A stretch of DNA of 64,000 nt. Origin: Deltaproteobacteria bacterium (GTDB lineage: Bacteria > Myxococcota_A > UBA9160 > UBA6930). Numbering within the stretch: the first letter of the stretch is position 1; every line of letters begins with the position of its first letter. The translations under genes and the position numbers were made by a program. Positions 1 to 8,110 of the stretch are shown one piece after another. The notes below the pieces were generated by a model. It did not search any database, was not told where the DNA came from, and was given only the letters and a program-made list of their open reading frames with translations. The DNA is taken from NCBI GenBank assembly GCA_029261795.1, contig JAJDAP010000019.1, forward strand, positions 1 through 64,000. The letters are read 5' to 3'.

Positions 1-449
1 CCCGTGGTGGTCGTGTCCTCGACCAGCGCCACGGTCATGCCCGGCCGGAAGCCGCCTTCGAGTTGGCGGGCGAGACCGTGCTTCTTGGCTTCCTTGCGAA
101 CGAAGAAACCCAGCAACGGCGAAGCCGGGTCGTGATGGGCCGCCGCCGCGAGCACGGCTGAGACCAGGGGAACCGCGCCAACGGCCATCCCTCCGACGGC
201 GTCGACCCAGCTGCCGCCGACCATCAAGCCGCCGAGCACGAGTTCGCCGGCGAGTTTCTGCCCCTGCGGGCGCATCAGCGTCTGACGCAGGTCCAGATAG
301 AAATCCGATTTCTTTCCACTCGCGAGTGTCACCGCGCGGCGCTCGAAGGAGACATCGAGAATCAGCTCGAGCAGATCTCGGCGGCGCTGATCCCCTTCCC
401 GTTCGATCCGGGCCAGGATCTCGTTTCGCCGCTCGTCCCAATCCGTCAT
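1..449 (-). CDS. pyrE: Orotate phosphoribosyltransferase, 3' end beyond window
   Basis: Fifth step of pyrimidine synthesis: transfers the ribosyl-phosphate of PRPP to orotate, giving OMP. About 149 N-terminal residues are present. The protein opens MTDWDERRNEIL, carries the substrate-binding SGKKSDFYLDLR stretch near residues 46-57, and ends in the PRPP-binding loop VALVEDTTTTG at the window edge, which is the diagnostic PRTase signature. It starts 2 nt after the stop of the acyl-CoA dehydrogenase gene on the same strand, so the two are probably co-transcribed. The next enzyme of the pathway, pyrF, lies 1.5 kb upstream on the same strand. The missing C-terminus is the only limit on the call. 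Confidence 0.9.
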   Translation of the reverse strand, partial: MTDWDERRNEILARIEREGDQRRRDLLELILDVSFERRAVTLASGKKSDFYLDLRQTLMRPQGQKLAGELVLGGLMVGGSWVDAVGGMAVGAVPLVSAVLAAAAHHDPASPLLGFFVRKEAKKHGLARQLEGGFRPGMTVALVEDTTTT

Positions 450-451
450 GG

Positions 452-1630
452 CTATTGCTTCCGGACACCGAGCATGAACTCGGCGATCATCTTGGTGTGG
501 AGTTCGCTGGTGCCTTCGCCAAACTCGAGCGACTTCGCTTCGAGTAGCAGACGGCCCACTTCGTATTCCTCGGAGAGGCCGTAGCCGCCGTGGATCTGGA
601 TCGCGTCGAGGGCGTTGTCGACGGCGGCCTTGCTCGCGGTGAGCTTCGCCATGCTGGCCTCCATGCTCGCGCGCGGAATGCCGGCGTCCTTCATGCGGCC
701 GAGTTGATAGACGAAGTGGCGGGCCGCCTGGGTTCGCACCGTCATATCCGTGACCTTCTGCTGGATCATCTGGAACTCGCCGATCTTCTGGCCGAAGGCC
801 TCTCGCTCCATCGCGTAGGGCAATGCCAGATCGAGACAACGCTGGGCCTGGCCGACACATCGAGCGGCCACACTGAAGCGTCCCGTATCGAGCGCCGAGC
901 CCAACACGGGAAATCCGCCGCCGGGCTTGCCTAACAACGCCTCATCGGGGACGAACGCGTTCTCGAAGTGCACCTCGGCCAGTTTGTCGCGCTTCAGGGT
1001 GCGCATCGGGAAGTCGCCGATCGTGATGCCGTCGGTGGCCTTGGGATCGACCAGGAAGGCCGTCACGCCCTTGTGCTTCTTGTCGCGGTCGATGCTGGCC
1101 ACCACGAAGAAGAGGCCGGCGTGCTCGGCGTGGGAGATGAAGACCTTGGTGCCGGTCAGCTCGTAGCCGCCGTCGACCTTCTTGGCGGTGGAGGCCATGT
1201 TGCCGAGGTCGGTGCCGCCGCCGGTCTCGGTCAGACAGGCCGAGCAGAGAATCTCGCCCGAGGCGATACCGGGCAGCCAGCGCTGCTTCTGCTCGTCGGT
1301 CCCGTGGTTCAGGATCGAGCCGGCACAGAGCGAGTTGGCCACCGAGATCACCGAGGCCACCACCCAGTCGATCCGGGCGATCTCCTCCATGATGATCCCG
1401 TAGGTCACGACGTCGCTGAACGAGCCGCCGTATTCCTCGGGGATCATCGGGCCCATCAAGCCCAGCGGCGGCAGCTTGGCGACCAGCTCGGTGGGATAGC
1501 GGGCCTCGCGCTCGTAGGTCTCGACGTGGGGGAAGATCTCCTTTTCGGCGAATTCCCGAACGACGGCGCGCACCTGGCGCTGCTCATCGGTGAGGTCGAA
1601 GTCGGCCAATCGGTCAAGCGGGGTCTGCAT
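452..1630 (-). CDS. Acyl-CoA dehydrogenase
   Basis: FAD-dependent alpha,beta-dehydrogenation of an acyl-CoA. The 392-aa protein has the full family layout: N-terminal helical domain, central beta domain with the flavin-binding CLTETGGGTDLG segment, and a C-terminal helical domain with IQIHGGYG followed by GEGTSE, where the Glu is the expected catalytic base. I chose the ATG at 1630 (MQTPLDRL) over an upstream in-frame start because a GAGGAG ribosome site lies 6 nt before it and homology begins there. It directly precedes pyrE with a 2-nt gap, an unexpected partner. The acyl substrate cannot be read from sequence; short-chain or glutaryl-CoA-like enzymes are possible. Confidence 0.9.
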   Translation of the reverse strand: MQTPLDRLADFDLTDEQRQVRAVVREFAEKEIFPHVETYEREARYPTELVAKLPPLGLMGPMIPEEYGGSFSDVVTYGIIMEEIARIDWVVASVISVANSLCAGSILNHGTDEQKQRWLPGIASGEILCSACLTETGGGTDLGNMASTAKKVDGGYELTGTKVFISHAEHAGLFFVVASIDRDKKHKGVTAFLVDPKATDGITIGDFPMRTLKRDKLAEVHFENAFVPDEALLGKPGGGFPVLGSALDTGRFSVAARCVGQAQRCLDLALPYAMEREAFGQKIGEFQMIQQKVTDMTVRTQAARHFVYQLGRMKDAGIPRASMEASMAKLTASKAAVDNALDAIQIHGGYGLSEEYEVGRLLLEAKSLEFGEGTSELHTKMIAEFMLGVRKQ

Positions 1631-1766
1631 CAGGGCTCCTCGGGGGCGGCCCGGAGTCCGGACCGCGAAGGGACACACTGTAGATTTCCTGCGCGATTTC
1701 GCCTAGTTTGCCGCGCTCCTCGTTCAGCACCTCCCGCTCATCCCCCGGAAGGCCAGGACCCGAATC

Positions 1767-1895
1767 ATGCGCAAGAGCACCAAGCTTCCCCACCGAAATC
1801 GCAGCAAGACCGCCAAGGTCCGGGCGAAGCTCAAGCGGAAGCTCCAGCGCAAGCGCCTCCGCAGCTCCGGCGGTGAACGCAAGTACACGCGCTAG
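1767..1895 (+). CDS. Very basic 42-residue miniprotein
   Basis: An ATG-to-TAG frame encoding MRKSTKLPHRNR... and ending GGERKYTR. Over 40 percent of residues are Lys or Arg, with no hydrophobic segment, which resembles small ribosome-associated or nucleic-acid-binding proteins. A weak purine-rich site (aggac) precedes the ATG by about 9 nt. It sits alone on the plus strand between two minus-strand genes. The composition is so biased toward Arg/Lys that a chance frame in GC-rich DNA must be considered, but Lys codons are mainly AAG, the strong codon in this genome, and the frame fills the gap exactly. Function unknown; I do not recognise a named family. Confidence 0.5.
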   Translation: MRKSTKLPHRNRSKTAKVRAKLKRKLQRKRLRSSGGERKYTR

Positions 1896-1919
1896 GACGC
1901 CCTTCGGCGGCGCCCCGGA

Positions 1920-2846
1920 TCAGGCCTCGACTGCCCGGCCCAGGTCCTGGATGGCGGCTTCGAGCGCGCTGTCGATGGCCCGCTCCCACTCTCCGGCACT
2001 GCGGGCTCCCGCCGCGGCGGCCGGAAACAGGACGCCGCGCGAGGAGCTGACGACGCCGCCTTCGAGGCGGCCGTCGGGGCCCGGGACGAAGCCGGCAACG
2101 GCGTCACTCGCCGCGCCACCCTGGTAGCCGTAGCCGGGGACCAGGATCAAGCCGTTCGGAAGATGCTCGCGAACCAGCCGCGCCTGCTCGGGCTTGGTGG
2201 CCCCCACCACGGCGCCTACGCCAGACCAGCCGGTCTCGCGCCCGGCCAATCGCCCGGCGCGTTCTGCCAGGGAATCCGCGAGATGGAGGTGCAATGGTGA
2301 ACCCGTGACACTGCGGTCCTGGAAATCGCCGCTTCCCGGGTTGCTCGTCTTGACCAGCGTGAAGACGCCGCCGCCGGATTCGGCGGCCGCATCGAAGTAC
2401 GGCTCCAGCGTTTCGAGGCCAAGCCATGGGTTGACCGTGAGCGCATCGGCCAACATCGGCGCGTCCTTGCGAAGATAGGCGGCGGCATAACCTTCGGCGG
2501 TCGAGCCGATATCGCCACGCTTGGCATCGAGCAACACGAGCAGACCCCGCTCACGGGCGGCCACCATCATGCGAGCCAACACGCCGACGCCGGCGGGCCC
2601 GAGTTGCTCGAAGAAGGCACTCTGGGGCTTCACGATCGAGACGCGAAATGCGACGCGATCGAGGAAGGCGAGGCAGAAGCGCTCGACGGCCCGGGCGGTG
2701 GCGGGCTCTCCCGGCGACATCGATCCCTCGCGGAAGAGCGCGGGGAGATGCTCGAGGTGCGGATCGAGGCCGGCGCAGAGGGGATGGCCCAATGCACGGA
2801 CCCGCTGGATCAGGCGGTCGGCGAAGGCGAGGGGCACGGGGAGCAA
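1920..2846 (-). CDS. pyrF: Orotidine 5'-phosphate decarboxylase (type 2)
   Basis: Decarboxylates OMP to UMP, the last step of de novo pyrimidine synthesis. The 308-aa TIM-barrel protein has the catalytic motif LLDAKRGDIGSTAEGY with the key Lys near residue 109 and the flanking Asp pair, and the early CAGLDPH strand. Its length and the GSTAEGYA continuation fit the longer type 2 group found in Mycobacterium and Myxococcus rather than the E. coli type. The first in-frame start is a TTG with no clear ribosome site; a GTG three codons later is an alternative. It is divergent from tgt, with about 50 bp between. Confidence 0.93.
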   Translation of the reverse strand: MLPVPLAFADRLIQRVRALGHPLCAGLDPHLEHLPALFREGSMSPGEPATARAVERFCLAFLDRVAFRVSIVKPQSAFFEQLGPAGVGVLARMMVAARERGLLVLLDAKRGDIGSTAEGYAAAYLRKDAPMLADALTVNPWLGLETLEPYFDAAAESGGGVFTLVKTSNPGSGDFQDRSVTGSPLHLHLADSLAERAGRLAGRETGWSGVGAVVGATKPEQARLVREHLPNGLILVPGYGYQGGAASDAVAGFVPGPDGRLEGGVVSSSRGVLFPAAAAGARSAGEWERAIDSALEAAIQDLGRAVEA

Positions 2847-2899
2847 TCTAGCAGAACGGAAACATGCGATCGGCCCGGGTGCGGCTACGTTCCGCCGCC

Positions 2900-4027
2900 G
2901 TGAAACCGTTCAAACACACCCTCCAGAGCGTCGATGGCAGCGCGCGGGCCGGCGTCTTCTCGACCCCCCACGGCGAGATCGAGACGCCCGCGTTCATGGT
3001 GGTGGGGACCCAGGGTGCGGTGCGCGCCATGACGACGGACATGGTGCGGGCGACGCGCTCCCAGGTCCTGCTCGCGAATACCTATCACCTGGCACTGCGC
3101 CCGGGCGAGGGCCTCGTCCAGAAGCTCGGCGGCTTGCACGGCTTCATGGGATGGGAAGGCCCGATCCTGACCGATAGCGGCGGCTTCCAGGTCTTCTCGC
3201 TGGAGAGCAAGGAGATCACCGACCGCGGCGTCACGTTCAAGAACGAGCACTCGGGCAAGAGCATGGAGTTGACGCCGGAGCGTTCGATCGAGATCCAGAA
3301 CGCCCTCGGCGCCGACATCATCATGGCTTTCGACGAGTGCACGCCCTACCCGGCCGACGAGAAGCTCGCGGCCTCGGGCGTACGCCGGACGCTCTCCTGG
3401 ATGGAGCGCTGCATGAAGGCCCACACCCGCAGCGAGGAGCAGGCGCTCTTCGGAATCGTCCAGGGCAGCACCTACGAACACCTGCGCGAGAGCTGCGCGG
3501 CCTCGCTGGTTTCCCTCGACCTGCCGGGCTACGCCATCGGCGGCGTCTCGGTCGGCGAAGGACACGAGTTGTTATGCAAGATCACGGCGCACTCGGCACC
3601 GCTGTTGCCAGAGAACAAGCCGCGCTACCTGATGGGCGTCGGCCTTCCCGAGGATCTGGTCGCTTCGATCGGCTACGGCATCGATCTCTTCGATTGCGTC
3701 ATTCCCACACGTTATGCGCGCTCGGCCACGGTCTTCACCCGGCGCGGACGCATTCGACTCACGAATCGGCGCTTCCGCCGCGATACCTACCCGATCGATC
3801 CGAGCTGCGAATGCGCCGCTTGCGCCCAGGGCTTCAGCCGCGCCTACCTGCACCACCTGTTCCAGGCGAACGAGATCACCTCGGCGATCCTGTGTTCGAT
3901 CCACAACGTGCACTTCTACCAATCGCTGATGCGCGATGCGCGCAGCGCGATCATCGAACGCCGCTTCGAGGATTGGCGCGCGGCGTTCACCCAGGAGTAT
4001 GAACGCGGAGCGCGTTCGGCTTCCTAG
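2900..4027 (+). CDS. tgt: tRNA-guanine transglycosylase
   Basis: Exchanges guanine-34 for preQ1 in GUN-anticodon tRNAs during queuosine formation. The catalytic LTDSGGFQVFSL near residue 90, the second Asp in DLFDCVIPTR, and the zinc site CECAAC with the later Cys/His are all present. I placed the start at GTG 2900 (VKPFKHTLQ): it gives 375 residues, the standard bacterial length, begins where homology begins, and leaves room for promoters toward the divergent pyrF. An ATG at 2864 adds 12 unlike residues and would leave only 17 bp between the two genes. No preQ1-synthesis or queA gene is adjacent. Confidence 0.95.
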   Translation: MKPFKHTLQSVDGSARAGVFSTPHGEIETPAFMVVGTQGAVRAMTTDMVRATRSQVLLANTYHLALRPGEGLVQKLGGLHGFMGWEGPILTDSGGFQVFSLESKEITDRGVTFKNEHSGKSMELTPERSIEIQNALGADIIMAFDECTPYPADEKLAASGVRRTLSWMERCMKAHTRSEEQALFGIVQGSTYEHLRESCAASLVSLDLPGYAIGGVSVGEGHELLCKITAHSAPLLPENKPRYLMGVGLPEDLVASIGYGIDLFDCVIPTRYARSATVFTRRGRIRLTNRRFRRDTYPIDPSCECAACAQGFSRAYLHHLFQANEITSAILCSIHNVHFYQSLMRDARSAIIERRFEDWRAAFTQEYERGARSAS

Positions 4028-4043
4028 CGCGGACGATTCATGA

Positions 4044-4101
4044 AGGTCGGGCATTGAATCAACGTGGCATAGAGAACAGTCTATGCGACAGAACCCGACC
4101 T
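4044..4101. terminator. Nested inverted repeat after tgt
   Basis: Two nested stems lie 16 nt after the tgt stop: an outer AGGTCGGG (4044-4051) pairs with CCCGACCT (4094-4101), and inside it GCATAGA (4067-4073) pairs perfectly with TCTATGC (4080-4086) around a 6-nt loop. Single-stranded arms of 15 and 7 nt separate the stems. There is no T-tract, so a factor-independent terminator in the strict sense is not shown; a transcript-end structure between tgt and the convergent lipoprotein operon, or a small structured RNA, are the readings. Confidence 0.4.
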
Positions 4102-4160
4102 AACGAAGAAGTCCTCGAGAGGAAGCGGGCGGGAGGCGTCAGGAATGCACGCGGATCGCG

Positions 4161-4889
4161 TCAGCGCGCTGATTCGCGCCGCCGTGCGCGGTCGGCCTCA
4201 TAGCGTGGATGGTGGGGACCGACGAGTAGTGGGGCGGGACGCGTGTACGTTCGCTTGCCCATCTCGTTCGGCTTGCCCTCGATCGCCATCCGGTTGACCT
4301 CGCGCGACAGCTGCGTCTGCTCCTGCTCGCTCGACGGAGCGGTGAACAGGTTCCAGACCTGGCTGACGGCCCCGCCCCCACCCTGCGTGACGCTCGCCCC
4401 CTGGCTCGCCTGCCAGATCGTCTGGCCCTGGGCATCCGTCAGGAGGTAGTCGAAGAGAACCTCGCTGGTGTGGAGCGGATCGAGCCCGAGCTCCGCTACC
4501 CGAAGGTCCCACTTTTTGAGGGTCACGAAGAGCACCGCGTCGGCTCCGAAGAACTCGGCGATTTGCGATGCCCGCTCCGGCGAGAACTCCGCGAAGCCTG
4601 CGCCCTCGATTCCGCGTGCGAGGCCCGCCTGCTCTGCGATCTCCTTGGTCATGAAGACCGGGAACACGTAGTAACCGCGCTCGGCCAAGGGGGCCGTGAG
4701 CGTCGCGAGGAACCAATCGCTTGCGCGCGGGTGCGTCGGGCTCACCACCGGCGCGACGACCACCGAGCGGGGGTCGGCTGCGACCAGCGGGCTGTAGTCG
4801 AACACCTCGCGACGCGCCTGCCCGGGCACCGCGCAGCCGGAGAGCAGCGCGAGCGATAGCACCGCGAGAGTTCGCACTCCGGCGCTCAC
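4161..4889 (-). CDS. DUF799 (GNA1162-type) lipoprotein
   Basis: Predicted outer-membrane-associated lipoprotein, 242 aa, third gene of a three-lipoprotein operon. A signal peptide ends in the lipobox LLSGC near residue 18. The mature part has the family features SVVVAPVVSPT, GYYVFP, and GADAVLFVTLKKWD. I chose the GTG at 4889 rather than the longer frame because it forms a GTGA overlap with the stop of the preceding DUF4810 gene, matching the junction one gene earlier, and places the signal peptide at the N-terminus. DUF799 and DUF4810 proteins usually travel together and with a CsgG-like lipoprotein; the process they serve is unknown, with envelope transport or assembly suspected. Confidence 0.85.
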   Translation of the reverse strand: MSAGVRTLAVLSLALLSGCAVPGQARREVFDYSPLVAADPRSVVVAPVVSPTHPRASDWFLATLTAPLAERGYYVFPVFMTKEIAEQAGLARGIEGAGFAEFSPERASQIAEFFGADAVLFVTLKKWDLRVAELGLDPLHTSEVLFDYLLTDAQGQTIWQASQGASVTQGGGGAVSQVWNLFTAPSSEQEQTQLSREVNRMAIEGKPNEMGKRTYTRPAPLLVGPHHPRYEADRARRRESAR

Positions 4890-5254
4890 GACCCGGATAC
4901 CTCCCTCGCCTGCGCGATCGCCCAGGTCATGAATGTTTCGGACTCGGGCCACTCCTCGACCTCACGCTCGAAATAGGAGATCGCGGACTCGGTCTCGCCG
5001 CGCTTCAACAGGAGATACCCATACTCCGCTAGGACGCCGGGAGCGATCTTCCGACCAGCGGCGTCCGAGCGCTCGATGATGCGCTGGAGCGTTTCCTCGA
5101 ACCGCTTCGACTCGGGACCTCCCCGATTGATCTGGTTTCCGGAGTACGCCGACCACTGGTAGCCCGACCAGTCGTGGGTGCGGGTGCTGCGTTGCGCACA
5201 GCCGATGCTTGCCAGCAGGAGCAGGCCGAAGCCGAGCGCAGCGAAGCGGCTCAC
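4886..5254 (-). CDS. DUF4810 lipoprotein
   Basis: A 122-aa lipoprotein with a signal peptide and lipobox LLASIGC, then the family hallmark YQWSAYSGNQ and a helical region containing a TPR-like stretch (GYLLLKRGETESAISYFERE, near residues 82-101). The start is the GTG at 5254, which overlaps the upstream stop codon as GTGA; the longer open frame would bury the signal peptide. Its downstream neighbour is DUF799 through a second GTGA overlap, so all three proteins should be made in fixed ratio from one mRNA. Role unknown; the genes are probably parts of one envelope complex. Confidence 0.85.
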   Translation of the reverse strand: MSRFAALGFGLLLLASIGCAQRSTRTHDWSGYQWSAYSGNQINRGGPESKRFEETLQRIIERSDAAGRKIAPGVLAEYGYLLLKRGETESAISYFEREVEEWPESETFMTWAIAQAREVSGS

Positions 5255-5631
5255 TCGGCGCTCCCGGCGGCTGCGACGTTCCCGTGAGAAGCGCGTGCCT
5301 TCTCGACCGCGGAAGCCGGCAGGTCGACCGGATCGTGTCGGGAAACCACGTAGCCCTTCGCCCGCAGGCACGCCGACTTGTAGCGGTTGTGGATCGCGAA
5401 GTTCTCCGACGCCGCCGCGAAGACATCGTCGCCGATCTCCACGTGGGGGCCGTACTCGGCCTGCACCTCATCTGAGATCTCGTCGCAGTGCGCGATGTCG
5501 GCCTCGATCACGTGAGGCGGCAGGCTCTCCGAGTACGCGTTCGGTGTGATCGCAACAGGCGACCGACAACCGGCCAGCACGAGCGACGCGAGCACGCAGA
5601 ACACGACGAACCGGTGCGTGCGAAGGACCAT
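5251..5631 (-). CDS. Small lipoprotein, first gene of operon
   Basis: A 126-aa protein with a clear signal peptide (MVLRTHRFVVFCVLASLV) and lipobox LAGC. The mature part is rich in acidic residues and contains two Cys (AHCDEI and KSACLRAKGY) that could pair. It occupies the position where DUF799/DUF4810 operons usually carry a CsgG-like gene, but it is far too short and shows no CsgG features, so this is either a variant operon or a replaced first gene. No function can be assigned beyond periplasm-facing lipoprotein. Its stop overlaps the next start as GTGA. Confidence 0.7.
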   Translation of the reverse strand: MVLRTHRFVVFCVLASLVLAGCRSPVAITPNAYSESLPPHVIEADIAHCDEISDEVQAEYGPHVEIGDDVFAAASENFAIHNRYKSACLRAKGYVVSRHDPVDLPASAVEKARASHGNVAAAGSAE

Positions 5632-5908
5632 CGGCGGCAGTCTACAGAAGTTCTGCGCGCGTGGATCAGAAATCTCCTGGCGGCGGAGGCACTACGTGCG
5701 AAGGAGCGAACCACGAACCTGGTGGAGACAGAGATTCCGGCTTGACCAACGGCCCGCTGCTCCGCGGCGCGATCCGTCGGCGTCTGGAATTGGACGGTGG
5801 ATAGGCCATTCACGCTGGCTTCTGGCTCAAAGCGTTCGCGCGATGCGCATCACGTCAGGCCCCCCACCGCAAGCCTAACATCCAACGCCCCACTGGGTAG
5901 CACCTGGA

Positions 5909-7099
5909 TCAGTCGGTCACGGGCTCGTCCAGCGTCTCGAGATGGAGCCGCTCACCGCGGTACGGGTTTGCGGCAACCACCGCCTCGTCGAGTTCGACCC
6001 CGAGCCCGGGCTCGCTGGGCGGGAGGACGTGGCCCTCCTCCCAGCGGATGGGTTTGCGCAGCAGCTCCGCGTGGAAGCCGTCCCAGCTGCGGATGCCCTC
6101 GAGGATCAGGAAGTTGGGCGAGCAGGCGGCGAGCTGGATGTTGGCGGCGCCGACCACGGGTCCGCAATAGAGGTGCGGCGCGATCTGGGCGTAGTGGGCC
6201 TCGGCCATGCCCGCGATCTTCTTGCTCTCGAGCAGGCCCCCGACGCGGCCGGTGTTCATCTGGAGGATCGAGGCCGCCCCGGTCGCCAGTACGCGCGCGA
6301 ACTCGTGCTTGCCGACCAGACGCTCTCCGGTCGCGATCGGGATCGTGGTTCCGCGGGCGACCCGGGCCATCGCTTCCGGAGACTCGGGCGGAACCGGTTC
6401 CTCGAGCCACAAGGGATCGTAGGGCTCGAGCCGACGAGCGAGTCGCAGCGCGGCCGCCGGCGTCATCTGTCCGTGGGTGCCGATCAAGAGGTCGCAGCGG
6501 TTTCCGACGGCCTCGCGAACCGTGCGCACGAAACCCTCGGCGTGGTCGAGCGTCTCGGGCGAGAGCTGGCGGGGGTCGAACGCGCTGTAGGCACCGACCG
6601 GGTCGAACTTTACCGCGCTGAAACCCTCTTCCACGTAGGCGAGCGCGCGCTCGGCGGCGAGCACGGGATCGCTGTACACGTCGGTCGCGTCTCCATCCTC
6701 GGGATAGAGGTAGCTGTAGGCCCGAAGCCGTTCGTGAACGCGGCCACCGAGGAGATCGTGTATCGGCCGGCCGAGCTCCTTGCCGACGATGTCCCAGCAG
6801 GCCATCTCGATCGCACTCAGCACGGCGCCGAGACTCGGATCGGGCCGCTGGCCGTAACCGCTCGAGTAGATCGTTCGAAACAGCTGCTCGATCCGGAACG
6901 GATCGTGTCCGATGACGCGCCGCTCGCAGACGTCCTCGATCATGCGCACGACCACGTCGGGCCCGAACGGCGGGGAGTACGCCTCGCCCAGGCCCTCGAC
7001 ACCGCCGTCGGTGACGAGCTTCAGGAAGACGAAGTAGCGGCCGCCGAAGCCCGGAGGTGGATTGCCCACGACGAACGTTTGGAGGCCCGTGATCTTCAT
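5909..7099 (-). CDS. Enolase-superfamily sugar-acid dehydratase-like protein
   Basis: Mandelate racemase / muconate lactonizing enzyme family member, 396 aa. The N-terminal capping domain (residues 1-120) is followed by a barrel with the basic KFDPVG motif near residue 160, metal-ligand glutamates in WLEEPVPPE and ATGERL, and a later catalytic His in IAPHLYCGPV. This pattern fits galactonate-dehydratase-like acid sugar dehydratases. Where many relatives have an Asp-x-His pair at the first metal position, this protein reads GTHGQ; I have the impression a subgroup shares this form, but cannot check. Substrate unknown. It stands alone, with no sugar transporter or aldolase nearby. Confidence 0.82.
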   Translation of the reverse strand: MKITGLQTFVVGNPPPGFGGRYFVFLKLVTDGGVEGLGEAYSPPFGPDVVVRMIEDVCERRVIGHDPFRIEQLFRTIYSSGYGQRPDPSLGAVLSAIEMACWDIVGKELGRPIHDLLGGRVHERLRAYSYLYPEDGDATDVYSDPVLAAERALAYVEEGFSAVKFDPVGAYSAFDPRQLSPETLDHAEGFVRTVREAVGNRCDLLIGTHGQMTPAAALRLARRLEPYDPLWLEEPVPPESPEAMARVARGTTIPIATGERLVGKHEFARVLATGAASILQMNTGRVGGLLESKKIAGMAEAHYAQIAPHLYCGPVVGAANIQLAACSPNFLILEGIRSWDGFHAELLRKPIRWEEGHVLPPSEPGLGVELDEAVVAANPYRGERLHLETLDEPVTD

Positions 7100-7135
7100 G
7101 CGCCGGAGGGTATCCCAGCGTACGCGCGGGCCCTC

Positions 7136-7357
7136 CTAGGGACAGGCGCCGCCGTTGCAGAGATTGCCGCCCGTGTTGCCGGCGAAGCCGAAGATGCTCC
7201 CGAGCGTATTGGCCTCCACCGTGTATCCCGAATAGCTCGATTTGGCGCCGACCTCGAGCCCTACCGCCTCCGTCACGTCGAGGGGCAACGCACTCGCGGT
7301 GCTGGACAGCAACATAACAGCGAGCATGATGGAGACGGAGTGGAGGAAGGCGCGCAT
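7136..7357 (-). CDS. Small exported protein, function unknown
   Basis: A 73-aa precursor beginning MRAFLHSVSIMLAVMLLSSTASA, a textbook Sec signal peptide with an AxA-type cleavage site. The mature part is about 50 residues, Gly- and Asn-rich, and ends NLCNGGACP with two Cys near the C-terminus that could form a disulfide. The longer in-frame start upstream is rejected because it would put charged residues before the signal. No family recognised; it is followed by the enolase-superfamily gene 36 bp away on the same strand. Confidence 0.6.
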   Translation of the reverse strand: MRAFLHSVSIMLAVMLLSSTASALPLDVTEAVGLEVGAKSSYSGYTVEANTLGSIFGFAGNTGGNLCNGGACP

Positions 7358-7598
7358 GGTGTTCTCCCGACCGTGGTGGACTCGAAAGTATGTGGTTTGG
7401 CGCTGTGCAAAGTGTCGACCAAAGCGGGACACGGGCGCGTGTTCGTAGCATGAGTACCTGACGATACGGAGTCCGCATGCGCCCCACTCCGCGGCTGCCG
7501 TGGCCTTCTGTCCGATCCACTCGGCACGTGCCTTCCGGCGTGTCGTGCGGCGAACAATGTGGACCGATGTCAGGTTCGGGCCGTGGCGGGACTCGCCT

Positions 7599-8045
7599 CT
7601 ACGCGGCCGGGCTCGAACCCTTGCGCTGGCCCCCGTCCTTCGCTTTCGACCCGGTCAGCTCGTGGACGATCCGTTCCTCTTCGGCCTCGTGTTGGCGGAA
7701 GCGATCCAGCAGTGTCTCGAACCCCTCTCGGCCTGCGACCAGATCCCCTGCCTCCAGCCATCCCGCCAGCCGCTCGAGCTGATTGCGAATCCAACCGTGG
7801 CCGAGTTTCACGGCGCGCACCTTCTCGGCGTTCTCCGCCGAGAGAGCTTCGATGATCGGAAAGTAGACGAGTTCCTCGAGCGAGAAGTGGTTCTCGAAGG
7901 TCTCGGTGAGCAGCTCGAGTGACTTGCGGGCCTCCACGGCGCCTCCGTCATTCAGGGCTAGCGCGAATTCGGATACCAGCCGGTCGAGCTCGCTGTGCTC
8001 TTCCCACCAGACCTCGAATGCCGCTCCTTCATCCGCGTCCTGCAT
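7599..8045 (-). CDS. Hemerythrin-like (HHE) protein
   Basis: A 148-aa four-helix protein of the hemerythrin HHE class, which binds a diiron centre used for oxygen or NO sensing, storage or iron repair. Candidate ligands are spaced as expected: EEHSELDRL near residue 15, ENHFSLEELVYFP near 60, LGHGWIRNQLE near 88, and RQHEAEEERI near 130. The ATG at 8045 has an AGGAG site 5-8 nt upstream. A perfect ATGAC-N4-GTCAT palindrome and a TATCCT -10 lie just upstream, so it is predicted to belong to the same regulon as the molybdoenzymes, which fits a role in oxygen- or NO-poor conditions. Confidence 0.8.
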   Translation of the reverse strand: MQDADEGAAFEVWWEEHSELDRLVSEFALALNDGGAVEARKSLELLTETFENHFSLEELVYFPIIEALSAENAEKVRAVKLGHGWIRNQLERLAGWLEAGDLVAGREGFETLLDRFRQHEAEEERIVHELTGSKAKDGGQRKGSSPAA

Positions 8046-8096
8046 GCTCGCTCCTGCGTGGCCCGTACAGGATAGGACGCGGGCCTGGAGCCGCCC

Positions 8097-8110
8097 ATGA
8101 CAGCCGTCAT
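8097..8110. promoter_or_regulatory. Crp/Fnr-type operator A (hemerythrin promoter)
   Basis: Perfect palindrome ATGAC-AGCC-GTCAT. On the minus strand a TATCCT hexamer (8069-8074) lies 32 bp from its centre, followed by a 17-nt leader and the hemerythrin ATG at 8045. This is the spacing of a class II Crp/Fnr activator site centred at -41.5. Confidence 0.75.

Noticed and set aside
5632-5908. Possible gene remnant ending LLAAEALRAKERTTNLVETEIPA
   Set aside because: Short helical-looking frame without start, ribosome site or recognisable family; left as intergenic.
8097-8110. Canonical FNR box or CooA/CRP site
   Set aside because: Half-sites read ATGAC, not TTGAT or TGTGA/TGTCA; shared TGA core only.
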